Below are positions 1 through 10,468 of a stretch of 64,000 nt of DNA, piece after piece. A program made the position numbers and the translations under genes. The stretch lies in contig JAJZAQ010000012.1 of the NCBI GenBank assembly GCA_021799355.1, forward strand, positions 1-64,000, given 5' to 3'. The notes beneath the pieces were generated by a model. It made no database searches. It saw nothing but the letters and a program-made list of their open reading frames with translations, and was not told the origin of the DNA. The stretch's first letter is position 1; each line of letters opens with the position of its first letter. This stretch comes from Pseudomonadota bacterium. GTDB lineage: Bacteria > Pseudomonadota > Gammaproteobacteria > Burkholderiales > Burkholderiaceae_C.

Positions 1-27
1 TCCGATCTAGGCTTTCACGTTACGGTT

Positions 28-555
28 TCACCCGCGCGACACAGTGTGCAACGTTCGCCGGCGCACCGGGCCGGCGGCTGTGGTGATGGCCTCATACAGC
101 GGGCGCAGCAGGCCGGCGGCGAACAGGGCTTCGGCGACGACGAACATCGGGCCGACGAGCAGACCGCGCAGGTCGTCGAAAAACGCGGGCTTGCGACCCT
201 CCCATACGTGGCCGATGGTCTGCAGCACCCAGCCGACGACAAAGCTGCCCAGCCCCCAGGCCAGCCACGGGCCGGTGTTGAGCGCCGCCAGCGGCTGGGC
301 GATGGCAATGATCGCCGCAAGCGCCCCCAGGGTCGGCAGGGTCACGGCAGGGCAGCGCACCCGCAGGTACCACACCGCCACCAGCGCCCAGAGCAGCCAC
401 GCGGCGGTCAGCGGGGTCGCACCCAGGGGCAGACGCCCGAGCAGCACCGCAACGCCGAACACGATCAGCGGAATGCCGACGAAGTGGGTGGCGATGTTGC
501 GCGGGTCGCGGTGGTAGCGGGCGTAGTTGATGAGTTGGAAGGTCGCGGGGTTCAT
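28..555 (-). CDS. Mpo1-like (DUF962/YGL010w) membrane protein
   Basis: A 175-aa protein of the Mpo1/DUF962 family; the yeast member is an iron-dependent dioxygenase in alpha-oxidation of 2-hydroxy fatty acids. Seen here: the N-terminal family signature YHRDPRNIATHFVGIP with two histidines (residues 14-29), the C-terminal signature IGHVWEGRKPAFFDDL, and hydrophobic segments between them that would form about four membrane helices. The start MNPATFQLINYARYH matches the usual beginning of the family; the frame continues open upstream but without family similarity. Length is normal. It is a lone gene, and the substrate in this organism is unknown. Family assignment is firm; the enzymatic role is inferred from yeast. 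Confidence 0.85.
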   Translation of the reverse strand: MNPATFQLINYARYHRDPRNIATHFVGIPLIVFGVAVLLGRLPLGATPLTAAWLLWALVAVWYLRVRCPAVTLPTLGALAAIIAIAQPLAALNTGPWLAWGLGSFVVGWVLQTIGHVWEGRKPAFFDDLRGLLVGPMFVVAEALFAAGLLRPLYEAITTAAGPVRRRTLHTVSRG

Positions 556-691
556 GGCAGGAAGGCGGTGGGTTAAGCGGGAGACGCATCCGGCCGCTGG
601 GGACGGAGGAGAGCGAATCTGACGGTCTGATGGTCGCGCCAACGGCCCGGGTGCGGGCAGCGGGATAACACGAAGGCGCCGCGCGCCCTGA

Positions 692-1615
692 TCACGCCCG
701 CAGGCACTTGCCTTGCGCGGCGAGTTCGGCAAAGTCGCGGGCAAGCGTGTCGAGCACGAGGCGCGCCGCGGGGCGCAGCGCTTGGCGGCTGGGCAGCGCG
801 GCCTGGATGCGCCCGGCCGGTGGCGCCCAGTCGGGCAGCACGCGCTGCAGCGCGCCCGTCTGCAGCAGTTCGTGCGCGGCCAGCAGCGGCACGGCGGCGA
901 CGCCCACGCCGGCGAGCGCGGCGCGGAGCAGCGCGTCCATGTCGTCAACGATGAGGCGCGGGCGATGCGGCACGCGCTCGACCGCATCGCTCGGGCCGTG
1001 CAGCGTCCACGCCGATTCCTCGCGCGAGTTGCCCAGCCCCAGGCTGGGCAGGCGCTGCAGATCGGCCGGGCGGGCCGGCGGCGCGGCGTTGGCGAGCAAG
1101 GCGGGGGCGGCGACCAGCACATGTGGGCTGATCGCCAGGGTACGCACGACCTCCTCGGCGGGCAGCGGCGCGTCTGCCGCGCGGACGCGCAGCGCGAGGT
1201 CGACGCCGTCCTGCCACACATCGACGTTGCGGTTGGTCGCCTCGATGTGCAGCGTCAGCTCCGGCCAGGCGTTGAGCAGCCGGGCGATCATCGCATCGAC
1301 CGCGTGGTGCAGCAGCGCCGGCGGGCAGCTCAGCCGCACGGTGCCGCGCGGCTGTTGCTGCGGTGCGGCGACGGCGTGCGCGGCCTGCGCTTCGGCGAGC
1401 ATGGCCTGGGCGTGGCGCAGCACGGCCTGCCCAGTCTCGGTGAGGGCGAAGCGGCGGCTGGTGCGGTGGATCAGCCGCACGCCGAGCTGGCGCTCCAGCG
1501 CGGCCACGCGCCGGCTCAGCCGCGAGCGCGGGGCGCCCAGCGCGCGCTCGGCCGCGGCGTAGCCGCCGTGTTCGGCCACCGCGGCGAATGCGGCGAGGTC
1601 GTTGAGATCGTTCAT
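692..1615 (-). CDS. LysR-family transcriptional regulator
   Basis: A 307-aa LysR-type regulator. The first 60 residues form the winged helix-turn-helix (AAERALGAPRSRLSRRVAAL, then LIHRTSRRFALTETG). The remainder is the periplasmic-binding-protein-like effector domain, including the typical SPHVLVAAPALLA stretch. The start MNDLNDLAAFAAVAEHGG is where the family normally begins. It is divergent from the pirin gene, with the operator at 1634-1680 between them; LysR proteins usually control the adjacent divergent gene and themselves. Pirin next to a LysR regulator is a recurrent proteobacterial pairing. The effector is unknown. Confidence 0.93.
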   Translation of the reverse strand: MNDLNDLAAFAAVAEHGGYAAAERALGAPRSRLSRRVAALERQLGVRLIHRTSRRFALTETGQAVLRHAQAMLAEAQAAHAVAAPQQQPRGTVRLSCPPALLHHAVDAMIARLLNAWPELTLHIEATNRNVDVWQDGVDLALRVRAADAPLPAEEVVRTLAISPHVLVAAPALLANAAPPARPADLQRLPSLGLGNSREESAWTLHGPSDAVERVPHRPRLIVDDMDALLRAALAGVGVAAVPLLAAHELLQTGALQRVLPDWAPPAGRIQAALPSRQALRPAARLVLDTLARDFAELAAQGKCLRA

Positions 1616-1633
1616 GGTCCATCGTTCTGGAAA

Positions 1634-1680
1634 TGCAACGATGCAACGCATTTTCGCCGTCTTTTGTTTGCATCGTTGCA
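1634..1680. promoter_or_regulatory. LysR operator: inverted T-N11-A boxes
   Basis: TGCAACGATGCAA at 1634-1646 and its exact reverse complement TTGCATCGTTGCA at 1668-1680 form a perfect 13-bp inverted repeat. Each arm is itself a T-N11-A LysR box. The arms are centred 34 bp apart in the 124-bp gap between the divergent LysR and pirin genes. This is the expected layout of a recognition plus activation site for a tetrameric LysR protein. Binding is inferred. Confidence 0.8.
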
Positions 1681-1739
1681 GACACATTATTGCGGGCATC
1701 GCTGCCGCACCGGCGGCGCTTTCGCAACGGAGGAACGCC

Positions 1740-2615
1740 ATGTCTGCCAAAACCCTGCTCAGCCTGCGCCACGCGCCCGACCGGCATTGGGTCGGCGACG
1801 GCTTTCCGGTGCACAGTTTGTTCGGCTACAGCGGCGCCGAGGTGGCGCAGCGCAGCCCGTTTTTGTTGCTGGACTACGCCCCGCCGTATGACTTCGCGCC
1901 GATCGAGCAAGGGCGGCGCGGCGTCGGTGCGCACCCGCACCGGGGTTTCGAGACCGTGACCATCGTCTATTCCGGCGAGGTCGAGCACCGCGATTCCGCC
2001 GGTGGCGGTGGGGTGATCGGCCCCGGCGAGGTGCAGTGGATGACTGCGGGCGCCGGGCTGCTGCACGAGGAATTTCACACCCCGGCGTTTTCGCGCCGCG
2101 GCGGGCCGTTCGAGGTGGCGCAGCTCTGGGTGAACCTGCCGGCCGCCGACAAAATGACCCCGCCGCGCTATCAGGCGATCAGCCGCGGGCAGATTCCCGA
2201 AGTCGCGCTGCCGAGTGGCGGCGGGCAGGTGCGGGTGATCGCCGGGGAGTTCGCTGGCACGCGCGGGCCGGCCTCGACACACACGCCGATGAATGTGTGG
2301 GACGTGCGGCTGACCGCAGGCGCATCGGTCGACCTGTCGCAGCCCGATGGCTGGAACACCTTGGTGGTGGTGCTCAGCGGTGCGGTGCGGCTGGGCGGCG
2401 GGGAGGAAGTCGGCGCGGCGCAGGTCGCCACACTGTCGGCAGAAGGCAGCGAGGTGAGGCTGCAGGCATTGGCCGACACCAAGCTGCTGCTGCTGGCGGG
2501 GGAGCCGATCGACGAGCCGGTGGTCGGCTACGGGCCGTTTGTGATGAACACCGAGCAGCAGATCCGCCAGGCGATGCTGGACTTCAACGCCGGGCGGTTC
2601 GGGCAGATGCCCTGA
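1740..2615 (+). CDS. Pirin family protein (bicupin)
   Basis: A 291-aa two-domain cupin of the pirin family; pirins are non-haem iron or copper proteins, some with quercetinase activity and others redox-sensing. The N-terminal cupin carries the metal ligands in GAHPHRGFETVTIVYSG (His-x-His) and the later GLLHEEFH (His and Glu). The C-terminal pirin domain includes the conserved HTPMNVWDVRL region and the terminal GPFVMNTEQQIRQA signature. ATG at 1740 follows a good AACGGAGGA-like ribosome site. It is divergent from the LysR regulator with a clear shared operator, so it is probably that regulator's target. Physiological substrate unknown. Confidence 0.93.
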   Translation: MSAKTLLSLRHAPDRHWVGDGFPVHSLFGYSGAEVAQRSPFLLLDYAPPYDFAPIEQGRRGVGAHPHRGFETVTIVYSGEVEHRDSAGGGGVIGPGEVQWMTAGAGLLHEEFHTPAFSRRGGPFEVAQLWVNLPAADKMTPPRYQAISRGQIPEVALPSGGGQVRVIAGEFAGTRGPASTHTPMNVWDVRLTAGASVDLSQPDGWNTLVVVLSGAVRLGGGEEVGAAQVATLSAEGSEVRLQALADTKLLLLAGEPIDEPVVGYGPFVMNTEQQIRQAMLDFNAGRFGQMP

Positions 2616-2659
2616 GCCGCAAAGCGTGCTTCGCACCGGCTCCCGGGGGAGCGTGACGC

Positions 2660-4102
2660 CTACCGTGCCGCCGACGCCCCCGGCAGCGGCCCGATCGCCG
2701 GGCGGTCGTCCTCCCCCCATCCACCTCCCAGCGCCTGGATCAGCGCCACACTCGCTGCATACCGGCGGTTGAGCAGGGTGAGCTGCGCGTTGCGCGCGCT
2801 GGTCAGGGTGGTCTGCGCGGTGATGACGTTCAGATAGGGCGCGGTGCCGGCCTTGTACTGGTTCTGCGCCAGCCGCAGCGACACCTCGGCAGCCTCCACC
2901 ACCGCCGCCTGCTGCTGCGCCTCCTGCGCCAGGATGCGCTGCGCAGCGAGGTTGTTTTCCACCTGCTGCAGCGCCGTCAGCACGCTTTGGCGGTAGGTGG
3001 CCACGGTCTGGCGGTAGGCCGCCTTACTGCTTTCCACCTGGGCGCGGCGCAGCCCGCCGTCGAACAGCGTGGCCGCGAGTTGCGGGCCGAGCGACCAGAA
3101 CAGCGACGGCGCGGAAAACAGCCCGGCCAGCTGGCCCGCCTGGCTGCCGCCCTGCGCCGAGAGCGTGAGGTTGGGGAACCACGCGGTCTGCGCCACGCCG
3201 ATCTGCGCGTTGGCTGCCGCCACCTGCGCCTGCGCCGCAGCCAGATCGGGGCGGCGTTGCAGCAGCTGCGCCGGGATGCCGGCGGGAATGTCCGGCACGG
3301 CGGGCAGCACCCCGGTGTCGGGCAGGGTGAACGCTGCCGGCGCCTGGCCGACGAGCACGGCGATGGCGTTCTGCAGCTGCGCGCGGGTCACGCCCAGATC
3401 GGTCAGGCTGGTCTGCGCCTGCAGCAGCTGGGTGCGCGCCTGCGCCACGTCGGCAGCGGTGTCCACCCCGGCCTTGTAGCGGTTTTCGGTGAGCTGCAGC
3501 GCGCGTTCGTAGGCCGCCACGGTGTCGCGCGCGAGCCGGATCTGCGCGTCGACGGTGCGCAGTTGCAGATAGCTGCTGGCCAGCGTGGCCTGCAGGCTGA
3601 GCTGGGTGTTGGCCAGGGTGGCGGCGCTGGCGGCGGCGGTGGCCTGCCCGGCCTGCACCTGCAGCCGCACCCTGCCCCACAGATCGGGCTCCCAGCTTGC
3701 GCCCAGCGAGACGCTGAGGTTGTTGCCTACGGCGCCGCTGCCCGCCGTGCGTGCGCGGCTGGCCGCGGCCCCGGCGGTGACTGCGGGATAGTAGGCCGCC
3801 TGCGCCTGGGCGACTGCGGCCTGCGCCTGCTCATAGGCGGCGAGCTGCGCGGCCAGGCTCTGGTTGTGCTGCGCCACCTGGTTTTCCAGGCCGGCCAGCA
3901 CCGGGTCGTCGAACACGCTCCACCACGCGCCGCGCGGTGTGGCCGCCAGCGCCTGCGCCGGGGCCCAGTCGCCCTGCGCCTGGGCGTAGCTTGCGGGCAG
4001 GGCGATGGTCACGGCCGGCTCGGGCGGGTTGGCGGCGCAGGCGGCCAGCAGCAGCGCCAGCGGCGCGGCGAACAACAGGCGGGACGGGACGGTCGGGTTC
4101 AT
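2660..4102 (-). CDS. NodT-type outer-membrane efflux lipoprotein
   Basis: A 480-aa TolC/OprM-like outer-membrane factor. A lipoprotein signal peptide ends in the lipobox LLLAAC (Cys about residue 19), followed by the NodT-family region around WWSVFDDPVLAGLE. The two outer-membrane-efflux repeats are rich in long coiled-coil helices (AQAQAAYYPAV, ASWEPDLWGRVR and later LQRRPDLAAAQAQ). It lies 5 bp after the mdtC-like permease as the last gene of the mdtABC-like operon and should provide the exit duct of that pump. Length is normal. The exported compounds cannot be read from sequence. Confidence 0.93.
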   Translation of the reverse strand: MNPTVPSRLLFAAPLALLLAACAANPPEPAVTIALPASYAQAQGDWAPAQALAATPRGAWWSVFDDPVLAGLENQVAQHNQSLAAQLAAYEQAQAAVAQAQAAYYPAVTAGAAASRARTAGSGAVGNNLSVSLGASWEPDLWGRVRLQVQAGQATAAASAATLANTQLSLQATLASSYLQLRTVDAQIRLARDTVAAYERALQLTENRYKAGVDTAADVAQARTQLLQAQTSLTDLGVTRAQLQNAIAVLVGQAPAAFTLPDTGVLPAVPDIPAGIPAQLLQRRPDLAAAQAQVAAANAQIGVAQTAWFPNLTLSAQGGSQAGQLAGLFSAPSLFWSLGPQLAATLFDGGLRRAQVESSKAAYRQTVATYRQSVLTALQQVENNLAAQRILAQEAQQQAAVVEAAEVSLRLAQNQYKAGTAPYLNVITAQTTLTSARNAQLTLLNRRYAASVALIQALGGGWGEDDRPAIGPLPGASAAR

Positions 4103-4107
4103 GGCGG

Positions 4108-7100
4108 TCAGGCCGGGGTATCGACGGCAGCAGCCCGCCGGCCGTGGCCGAAACGGCGCAGCGTCCAGCGGCGCAGGCGGTCGAGTTCGAGGTAGATCAC
4201 CGGTGTGGTGTAGAGGGTGAGCGCCTGGCTGACGATCAGGCCGCCGGCGATGGAAATGCCCAGCGGCTGGCGCAGCTCGGCGCCGTTGCCAGTGATGAAC
4301 GCCAGCGGCAGCGCCGTGCCCAGCGCGGCCAGCGTGGTCATCAGAATGGGCCGCAGCCGCAGCGTGGCCGCCTGGTAGATCGCCTCGCGCGGGTCGGCGC
4401 CCTGCTCGCGCTCGGCGGCCAGGGCGAAATCGACCATCAGGATGGCGTTCTTTTTCACGATGCCGATGAGCAGGAACACGCCGATGAGGGCGATGATGGA
4501 AAACTCGGTGTGCGTGAGCTGCAGCGCCAGCAGCGCGCCCAGCCCGGCGGGCGGCAGGGTGGAGAGGATGGTCAGCGGGTGCAGCGTGCTCTCGTACAGC
4601 ATGCCCAGCACGATGTAGATGGCGAAAATCGCCGCCATGATGAACAGCGGCTCGTTTTTCAGCGTATCGGCGAACAGTTGCGCCGTGCCCTGAAAGCCGC
4701 CGCGGATGTCCGACGGCAGGCCGATGGCGGCCATCGCCTCGTCGATCCGCCCCTGGATGGTGCCCAGCGACACGCCTTTGTCCAGGTTGAACGAAATGGT
4801 CGAGGCGACGAACAGCCCCTGGTGGTTGACCGCCAGCGGCGTGTTGGTGAGCTCGACGTGCGCCAGCGCCGACAGCGGCACGCGCTGGCCGTTGGCGGCG
4901 AGCAGATAAATGTCGCCCAGCGCCTGCGCGTCGTTCTGGTAGGGCTGCGCCGCCTCCATGACCACGCGGTACTGGTTCAGCGGGGCGTAGATGGTCGACA
5001 CCAGCCGCTGGCCGAAGGCGTCGTTGAGCGTCTGATCGATGGCCGACACGGCAATGCCGTAGCGCGCCGCCGCGGCGCGGTCGATTTTGAGCGAGAGTTG
5101 CAGCCCGCTGGCCTGCTGGTCGGAGTTGACGTCGTTCATCCCCGGGATCTGCTTGAACGCCGCCAGCACCTTGGGCTCCCATTCGCGCAGCAGGTTGAGG
5201 TCGCTGGCCTGCAAGGTGTATTCGTACAACGCTGCGCTCGGCCTGCCGCCGGCGCGGATGTCCTGCACCGGGAACATGAAGGTTTGCGCCCCGGGCACGC
5301 GCGACAGCGCGCGGCGCAGCTGCACGATCAGCGTCTGCACCCCCGGTCGCTGGCTGATGGGTTTGAGCTGCATGAACATGAACGCGCTGTTGGTCGTGCC
5401 GCCGCCGGTGAACGCCACCACGTTCTGCACCCCCTCGTTGCGCCGCACGATGGCCACGATCTGCTGCAGTTTCTTGCTCATTTCCTGAAACGAAATCGAC
5501 TGGTCGGCCTGCACCGAAGCCACCAGCAGACCGGTGTCCTGCGTGGGGAAAAACCCCTTGGGCACGATTCTGAACAGCGCCACCGTCAGCCCGATGGTGG
5601 CAAAAAACACCGCCAGCATCAGCAGCGGGTGCTGCAGCGCCCAGCGCAGGCTGCGGCCGTAACCGCGGTGCACGGCGTTCCAGCCGCGCGCAAGCCGCGA
5701 ACCGCCACCTGCGGCGGCCTGCTGCGGTGCGCGCTTCAGCCAGCGCGACGCCAGCATCGGCGTCACCGACAGCGACACCAGCAGCGAAATGCCGATGGCC
5801 ACCGACAGCGTCATGGCGAATTCGTGGAACAGCCGGCCGACGATGCCGCCCATGAACAGCACCGGCAGGAACACCGCCACCAGCGAAATGCTCATCGACA
5901 GCACGGTGAACCCGACCTCGCGCGCGCCTTTGAGCGCCGCTTCCAGCGGGCTGAGCCCCGCCTCCACGTGGCGCATGATGTTTTCCAGCACGACGATGGC
6001 GTCGTCGACGACGAAACCGGTGGCGACGATCAGCGCCATCAGCGACAGATTGTCCAGCGAGTAGTCGAGCAGCCACATCGCGGCGAACGTGCCCACCAGC
6101 GACAGCGGCACGGCCAGCGCCGGGATGAGGGTGGCGCGCCAGTCGCGCAAGAACAGCCAGACCACGCCGGTGACCAGCAGCACGGCCAGAATCAGGGTGT
6201 TTTCCACCTCCTTGAGCGAAGCGCGGATGGTGGTGGTGCGGTCGGACATGAGCGTGACCTTGATCGCCGCCGGGATCGACGCTTCGAGCTGCGGCAGCGC
6301 CGCCTTCACCCCCTCGACGGCGTCGATGATGTTGGCGCCGGGCTGGCGGTAGATGATGAGCTGCACCGACGGCTGGCCGTTGGCCAGTCCCATGTTGCGG
6401 TCGTTCTGCAGCCCTTCGCTGACCGTGGCGATCTGGTCCAGGCGGATCGGCGCGCCGTTTTTGTAGCCGACGACGATGCGCTGATACTGCTGCGGCGTGG
6501 ACATCTGGTCGTTCGCCCCGACCTGCCAGCGATGCGCGCCGCTGTCGATCGCCCCCTTGGGCGTGTCGACGTTGGCCGTGGCAATGGCCTGACGCACCTG
6601 TTCCAGGCTCAGCCCCATGCCGTTGACCCGCGGCAGGTCCAGTTCCACGCGCACCGCCGGCAGTGCCGCGCCCCCCACCGTGACCGAGCCGATGCCGGGA
6701 ATCTGCGAGATTTTCTGCGCCAGGATGGTCGATCCGGCGTCGAACATCTGCCCGCGCGACAGGGTGCTGGAGGTCAGCGACAGAATCATGATCGGCGCAT
6801 CGGCCGGGTTGACCTTTTTGTACGTCGGATTGCCCGTCAGCCCGCTGGGCAGCAGCGGCATGGCGGCGTTGATCGCCGCCTGCACCTGCCGCGCGGCGTC
6901 GTTGATGTCCTTGGACAGATCGAACTGCAGGATGACGCGGGTGGAGCCCAGCGTGCTGCTCGACGTCATCTGCGTGATGCCGGCAATCGTGCCCAGGCTG
7001 CGCTCCAGCGGCGTGGCCACGGTGGCGGCCATCACCTCCGGGCTGGCGCCGGCCATATTCGCCGTGACGGTGATGGTGGGAAAGTCCACCTGCGGCAGCG

Positions 7101-7206
7101 GCGCCACGGGCAGCAGGCGGAACGCGATCAGCCCGGCGAGCATCACCGCCAGCGCCAGCAGGCTGGTGGCGACCGGGCGGCGGATGAACAGCGCCGACGG
7201 GTTCAC
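4108..7206 (-). CDS. mdtC: RND multidrug efflux permease, MdtC-like
   Basis: A 1032-aa inner-membrane RND proton antiporter of the HAE1 family. Features: the opening [21 protein letters not shown] (TM1), the porter-domain stretch [14 protein letters not shown], and the proton-relay TM4 motif [13 protein letters not shown] with paired aspartates. A second RND repeat ends with AERE and TM11-12 near [19 protein letters not shown]. Its ATG overlaps the stop of the MdtB-like permease by 4 bp, implying translational coupling. Two different permeases in tandem is the arrangement of E. coli MdtBC, which works as a mixed B2C trimer. Substrates (bile salts and novobiocin in E. coli) are unproven here. 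Confidence 0.93.
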   Translation of the reverse strand: MNPSALFIRRPVATSLLALAVMLAGLIAFRLLPVAPLPQVDFPTITVTANMAGASPEVMAATVATPLERSLGTIAGITQMTSSSTLGSTRVILQFDLSKDINDAARQVQAAINAAMPLLPSGLTGNPTYKKVNPADAPIMILSLTSSTLSRGQMFDAGSTILAQKISQIPGIGSVTVGGAALPAVRVELDLPRVNGMGLSLEQVRQAIATANVDTPKGAIDSGAHRWQVGANDQMSTPQQYQRIVVGYKNGAPIRLDQIATVSEGLQNDRNMGLANGQPSVQLIIYRQPGANIIDAVEGVKAALPQLEASIPAAIKVTLMSDRTTTIRASLKEVENTLILAVLLVTGVVWLFLRDWRATLIPALAVPLSLVGTFAAMWLLDYSLDNLSLMALIVATGFVVDDAIVVLENIMRHVEAGLSPLEAALKGAREVGFTVLSMSISLVAVFLPVLFMGGIVGRLFHEFAMTLSVAIGISLLVSLSVTPMLASRWLKRAPQQAAAGGGSRLARGWNAVHRGYGRSLRWALQHPLLMLAVFFATIGLTVALFRIVPKGFFPTQDTGLLVASVQADQSISFQEMSKKLQQIVAIVRRNEGVQNVVAFTGGGTTNSAFMFMQLKPISQRPGVQTLIVQLRRALSRVPGAQTFMFPVQDIRAGGRPSAALYEYTLQASDLNLLREWEPKVLAAFKQIPGMNDVNSDQQASGLQLSLKIDRAAAARYGIAVSAIDQTLNDAFGQRLVSTIYAPLNQYRVVMEAAQPYQNDAQALGDIYLLAANGQRVPLSALAHVELTNTPLAVNHQGLFVASTISFNLDKGVSLGTIQGRIDEAMAAIGLPSDIRGGFQGTAQLFADTLKNEPLFIMAAIFAIYIVLGMLYESTLHPLTILSTLPPAGLGALLALQLTHTEFSIIALIGVFLLIGIVKKNAILMVDFALAAEREQGADPREAIYQAATLRLRPILMTTLAALGTALPLAFITGNGAELRQPLGISIAGGLIVSQALTLYTTPVIYLELDRLRRWTLRRFGHGRRAAAVDTPA

Positions 7207-10200
7207 CGTCCGCCCTCCTCCGTCCCGCCGGCCGCAGCCGCGGCGTCGCGCGGCGAAACCCGCTGGCCGCGGCCACGCCGCGCCGCCACCGCCGCGGCCA
7301 GGCGGTCGAACGCCAGATAGATCACCGGCGTGGTGAACAGCGTGAGCAGCTGCGACAACAGCAGGCCGCCGATGATGGCAATCCCCAGCGGCTGGCGCAG
7401 CTCCGCGCCCATCCCCGTGCCCAGCGCCAGCGGCACGGCGCCGAACAGCGCGGCAAACGTGGTCATCAAGATCGGCCGCAGCCGCAGGTGCGCTGCCTGC
7501 AGCATCGCCTCCTGCGCCGGCAGCCCCTGCCGGCGCTGCGCCTCCAGGGCGAAATCGACGAGCAGAATCGCGTTTTTCTGCACGATGCCGATGAGCAGGA
7601 TGATGCCGATGATGGCGATGACGGTGAGCTCGTGCCCGGTGGCCATCAGCGCCAGCAGCGCGCCGATGCCCGCCGACGGCAGCGTGGACAGAATGGTCAC
7701 CGGGTGGATATAGCTCTCATACAGCACGCCGAGCACGATGTACATCGTCGCCACTGCGGCCAACAGCAGCCAGAGCTGGTTGCTCAGCGCCGCGCGGAAC
7801 GCGCTGGCCGCGCCCTGGAAGGCAATGGTCACCGCCGCGGGCAGCTGCGCCTGCCGTGCCGCCTGGTCGATGGCGTTGACCGCGTTTTCCAGCGACACCC
7901 CCGGGGCGAGCTGGAACGAAATCAGCGCCGCGGGGAACTGCCCGAGGTGGTCGATGGCCAGCGGCGTGGGCCGCGGCACGATGCGTGCGATGCTCGACAG
8001 CGGCACCATCTGCCCGCTGCTGCCGGTGAGGTAGATGGCGTCGAACGCCGCCAGGCTGCCGCCCGAACCCGGGGCGGATGCCGCACCGGCCGGTGCGGCG
8101 CCCGGATGCTCCACGCCGAGCACCACGCGGTACTGCGCCGACTGGGTGAAAATGGTCGATACCAGCCGCTGGCCGAAGGCGTTGTACAGCGCGCTGTCGA
8201 TCGCGCTCATCGTCACTCCCAGTCGTGAGGCGGCGTTGCGGTCGACGTCCACATACGCCTGCAGGCCCTGATCCTGCAAATCGCTGGTCACCCCGGCGAG
8301 TTGCGGCAGCGCGCGCAGCCGCTGCATCAGCGCGGCGTTGGCGCTGGCGAGCTGCGCCGCGCTGGTGGCGGCCAGGCTGAACTGGTAGGGGTAGCGGCTG
8401 GCGATGTCGTTGATGGTCAGATCCTGCACCGGCTGCAGGTAGGCGCTGATGCCCTCGACCCGCGCGGCGCGGGCGTCCAGCCGCGCGATCACCGCCTGCA
8501 CCCGCGCGCGCTCGGCCAGCGGCTTGAGGTTGATGAGCAGCCGCCCGGTGTTCATCGTGGTGTTGACGCCGTCGATGCCGACGACGGACGACACCGAGGC
8601 CACCGCCGGGTCCTGCAGCAGGGCCTGCACCAGCGCCTGCTGCCGCTGCAGCATCGCCGGATACGACACGTCCTGCGGCGCCACCGTCGTGCCCTGGATC
8701 AGCCCGGTGTCCTGTACCGGGAAAAAGCCTTTGGGGATGACGATGTACAGCCCCACGGTCAGCACCAGCGTGGCCACGGCCACCAGCAGCGCCAGCGTCT
8801 CGTGGCGCAGCACCCCGCGCAGCGTGCGGGTGTAGGCCGCCGACAGCCGATCGAACGCCGCGCCGGTCAGACGGAACAGCCGTCCCTGCCGCTGCTGCGG
8901 CGTGTGCCGCAGCAGCCGCGCCGAGAGCATGGGCGTGAACGTCAGCGACACCGCCGCGGAAATGATGATGGCCACTGCCAGGGTGATGGCGAACTCGCGG
9001 AACAGCCGCCCGACCACGTCGCCCATGAACAGCAGCGGAATGAGCACGGCGATGAGCGAAAACGTCAGCGTGATGATGGTGAAACCGATCTGCCCGGCGC
9101 CCTTGAGCGCCGCCTGCAGCGGCGGATCGCCGGCCTCGATGTAGCGCGAAATGTTTTCGATCATGACGATGGCGTCATCGACGACGAAGCCGGTGGCCAC
9201 GGTCAGCGCCATCAGCGTCAGGGTGTTGATCGAAAACCCGAGCAGATACATCGCGCCGAACGTGCCCACCAGCGCCAGCGGCACTGCGGTGGCGGGGATG
9301 AAGGTGGCCCGGGCGCTGCGCAGAAAGACGAAAATCACCGCCACCACCAGCAGCACCGCCAGCAGCAGCTCGTCCTGCACGTCGGCGATCGCCGCGCGGA
9401 TGGTCACGGTGCGGTCCGACAGCACCGTCAGCTGCGCCGCTGCGGGCAGTTGCGCCTGCAGGCTCGGCAGCAGTTTGTGGATGGCATCGACCACGGCAAT
9501 GACGTTGGCGCCGGGTTGGCGCTGCACGTTGATGACGATGCCCGGCCTGCCGTTGACCGTGGCCGCCTGCCAGGCGTTTTCCGCCCCGGTGTCGATGCGC
9601 GCGACGTCGCCCAGCCGCACCGGCGCGCCGCCGGAGTAGGCGACGATCATGTCGCGGTACTGCTGCGGCGTCTGCAACTGGTCGTTGGCGTCGATGGTGA
9701 ACGCCTGCTTGCTGCCGCTGATGCTGCCCTTGGGGCTGTTGACGTTCGCCCCGGCGATGGCCGTGCGCAGATTGTCCAGGCTCAGGCCGAGGGCGGCGAG
9801 CTTGGCGCCGTTGACGGTGACGCGGATCGCCGGCTTGTGCCCGCCCGACAGCGTCACCAGGCCGACCCCGGACACCTGCGACAGTTTTTGCGACAGCCGG
9901 GTGTCGGCCAGGTCGTACAGCGTGGTCAGCGGCAGCGTGGCCGAGGTCAGCCCCAGGGTGATGACCGGAGCGTCGGCCGGGTTGACCTTGGCGTAGATCG
10001 GCGGCTGCGGCAGGTCCGACGGCAGCAGATTGCCCGCGGCGTTGATCGCCGCCTGCACTTCCTGCTCGGCCACCGACAGCGACAGCGACAGGTCGAACCG
10101 CAGGGTGATCACCGAAGCGCCGCCGGAGCTCACCGACCACATCTGCGCCAGCCCCGGCATCTGCCCGAACTGCTGCTCCAGCGGCCCGGTGACCGAGGAC

Positions 10201-10466
10201 GCCATCACGTCCGGGCTGGCGCCGGGGTAGAGCGTGGTCACCTGGATGGTCGGGTAGTCCACCTCCGGCAGCGCCGCCTGTGGCAGCAGCCGGTAGCCGA
10301 TGAACCCGGCCACGAGCACGGCGAGCATGAGCAGCGAGGTGGCAATCGGCCGCAGGATGAACAGCCGTGACGGGCTGGGGCGGTCGGCGGCGTCCTGCCC
10401 GCTGTCGCCCGCCGGTGCGGCGGCTGCGGGGGGACGGGCGCCTGGCGTGTCTTGCGGCGCGCTCAT
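7203..10466 (-). CDS. mdtB: RND multidrug efflux permease, MdtB-like
   Basis: A 1087-aa RND permease. An extra 30-residue polar N-terminus precedes the usual [18 protein letters not shown] start of TM1. The proton-relay motif [13 protein letters not shown], the partner motif [17 protein letters not shown], and both large periplasmic porter loops are present. It is slightly longer than E. coli MdtB (about 1040 aa), from the N-terminal tail and a Gly/Pro/Ala-rich insert in a periplasmic loop ([16 protein letters not shown]). It starts 2 bp after the adaptor gene and overlaps the next permease by 4 bp. It should assemble with the MdtC-like protein as a heteromeric pump. Confidence 0.93.
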   Translation of the reverse strand: MSAPQDTPGARPPAAAAPAGDSGQDAADRPSPSRLFILRPIATSLLMLAVLVAGFIGYRLLPQAALPEVDYPTIQVTTLYPGASPDVMASSVTGPLEQQFGQMPGLAQMWSVSSGGASVITLRFDLSLSLSVAEQEVQAAINAAGNLLPSDLPQPPIYAKVNPADAPVITLGLTSATLPLTTLYDLADTRLSQKLSQVSGVGLVTLSGGHKPAIRVTVNGAKLAALGLSLDNLRTAIAGANVNSPKGSISGSKQAFTIDANDQLQTPQQYRDMIVAYSGGAPVRLGDVARIDTGAENAWQAATVNGRPGIVINVQRQPGANVIAVVDAIHKLLPSLQAQLPAAAQLTVLSDRTVTIRAAIADVQDELLLAVLLVVAVIFVFLRSARATFIPATAVPLALVGTFGAMYLLGFSINTLTLMALTVATGFVVDDAIVMIENISRYIEAGDPPLQAALKGAGQIGFTIITLTFSLIAVLIPLLFMGDVVGRLFREFAITLAVAIIISAAVSLTFTPMLSARLLRHTPQQRQGRLFRLTGAAFDRLSAAYTRTLRGVLRHETLALLVAVATLVLTVGLYIVIPKGFFPVQDTGLIQGTTVAPQDVSYPAMLQRQQALVQALLQDPAVASVSSVVGIDGVNTTMNTGRLLINLKPLAERARVQAVIARLDARAARVEGISAYLQPVQDLTINDIASRYPYQFSLAATSAAQLASANAALMQRLRALPQLAGVTSDLQDQGLQAYVDVDRNAASRLGVTMSAIDSALYNAFGQRLVSTIFTQSAQYRVVLGVEHPGAAPAGAASAPGSGGSLAAFDAIYLTGSSGQMVPLSSIARIVPRPTPLAIDHLGQFPAALISFQLAPGVSLENAVNAIDQAARQAQLPAAVTIAFQGAASAFRAALSNQLWLLLAAVATMYIVLGVLYESYIHPVTILSTLPSAGIGALLALMATGHELTVIAIIGIILLIGIVQKNAILLVDFALEAQRRQGLPAQEAMLQAAHLRLRPILMTTFAALFGAVPLALGTGMGAELRQPLGIAIIGGLLLSQLLTLFTTPVIYLAFDRLAAAVAARRGRGQRVSPRDAAAAAGGTEEGGR

Positions 10467-10468
10467 GG

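Noticed and set aside
3937-7320. Very long open frames antisense to the efflux permeases, topB, glcDEF and others
   Set aside because: They mirror third-position GC bias of the true genes, have arginine/alanine/glutamine-rich low-complexity translations, and match no family; the sense frames carry intact motifs.
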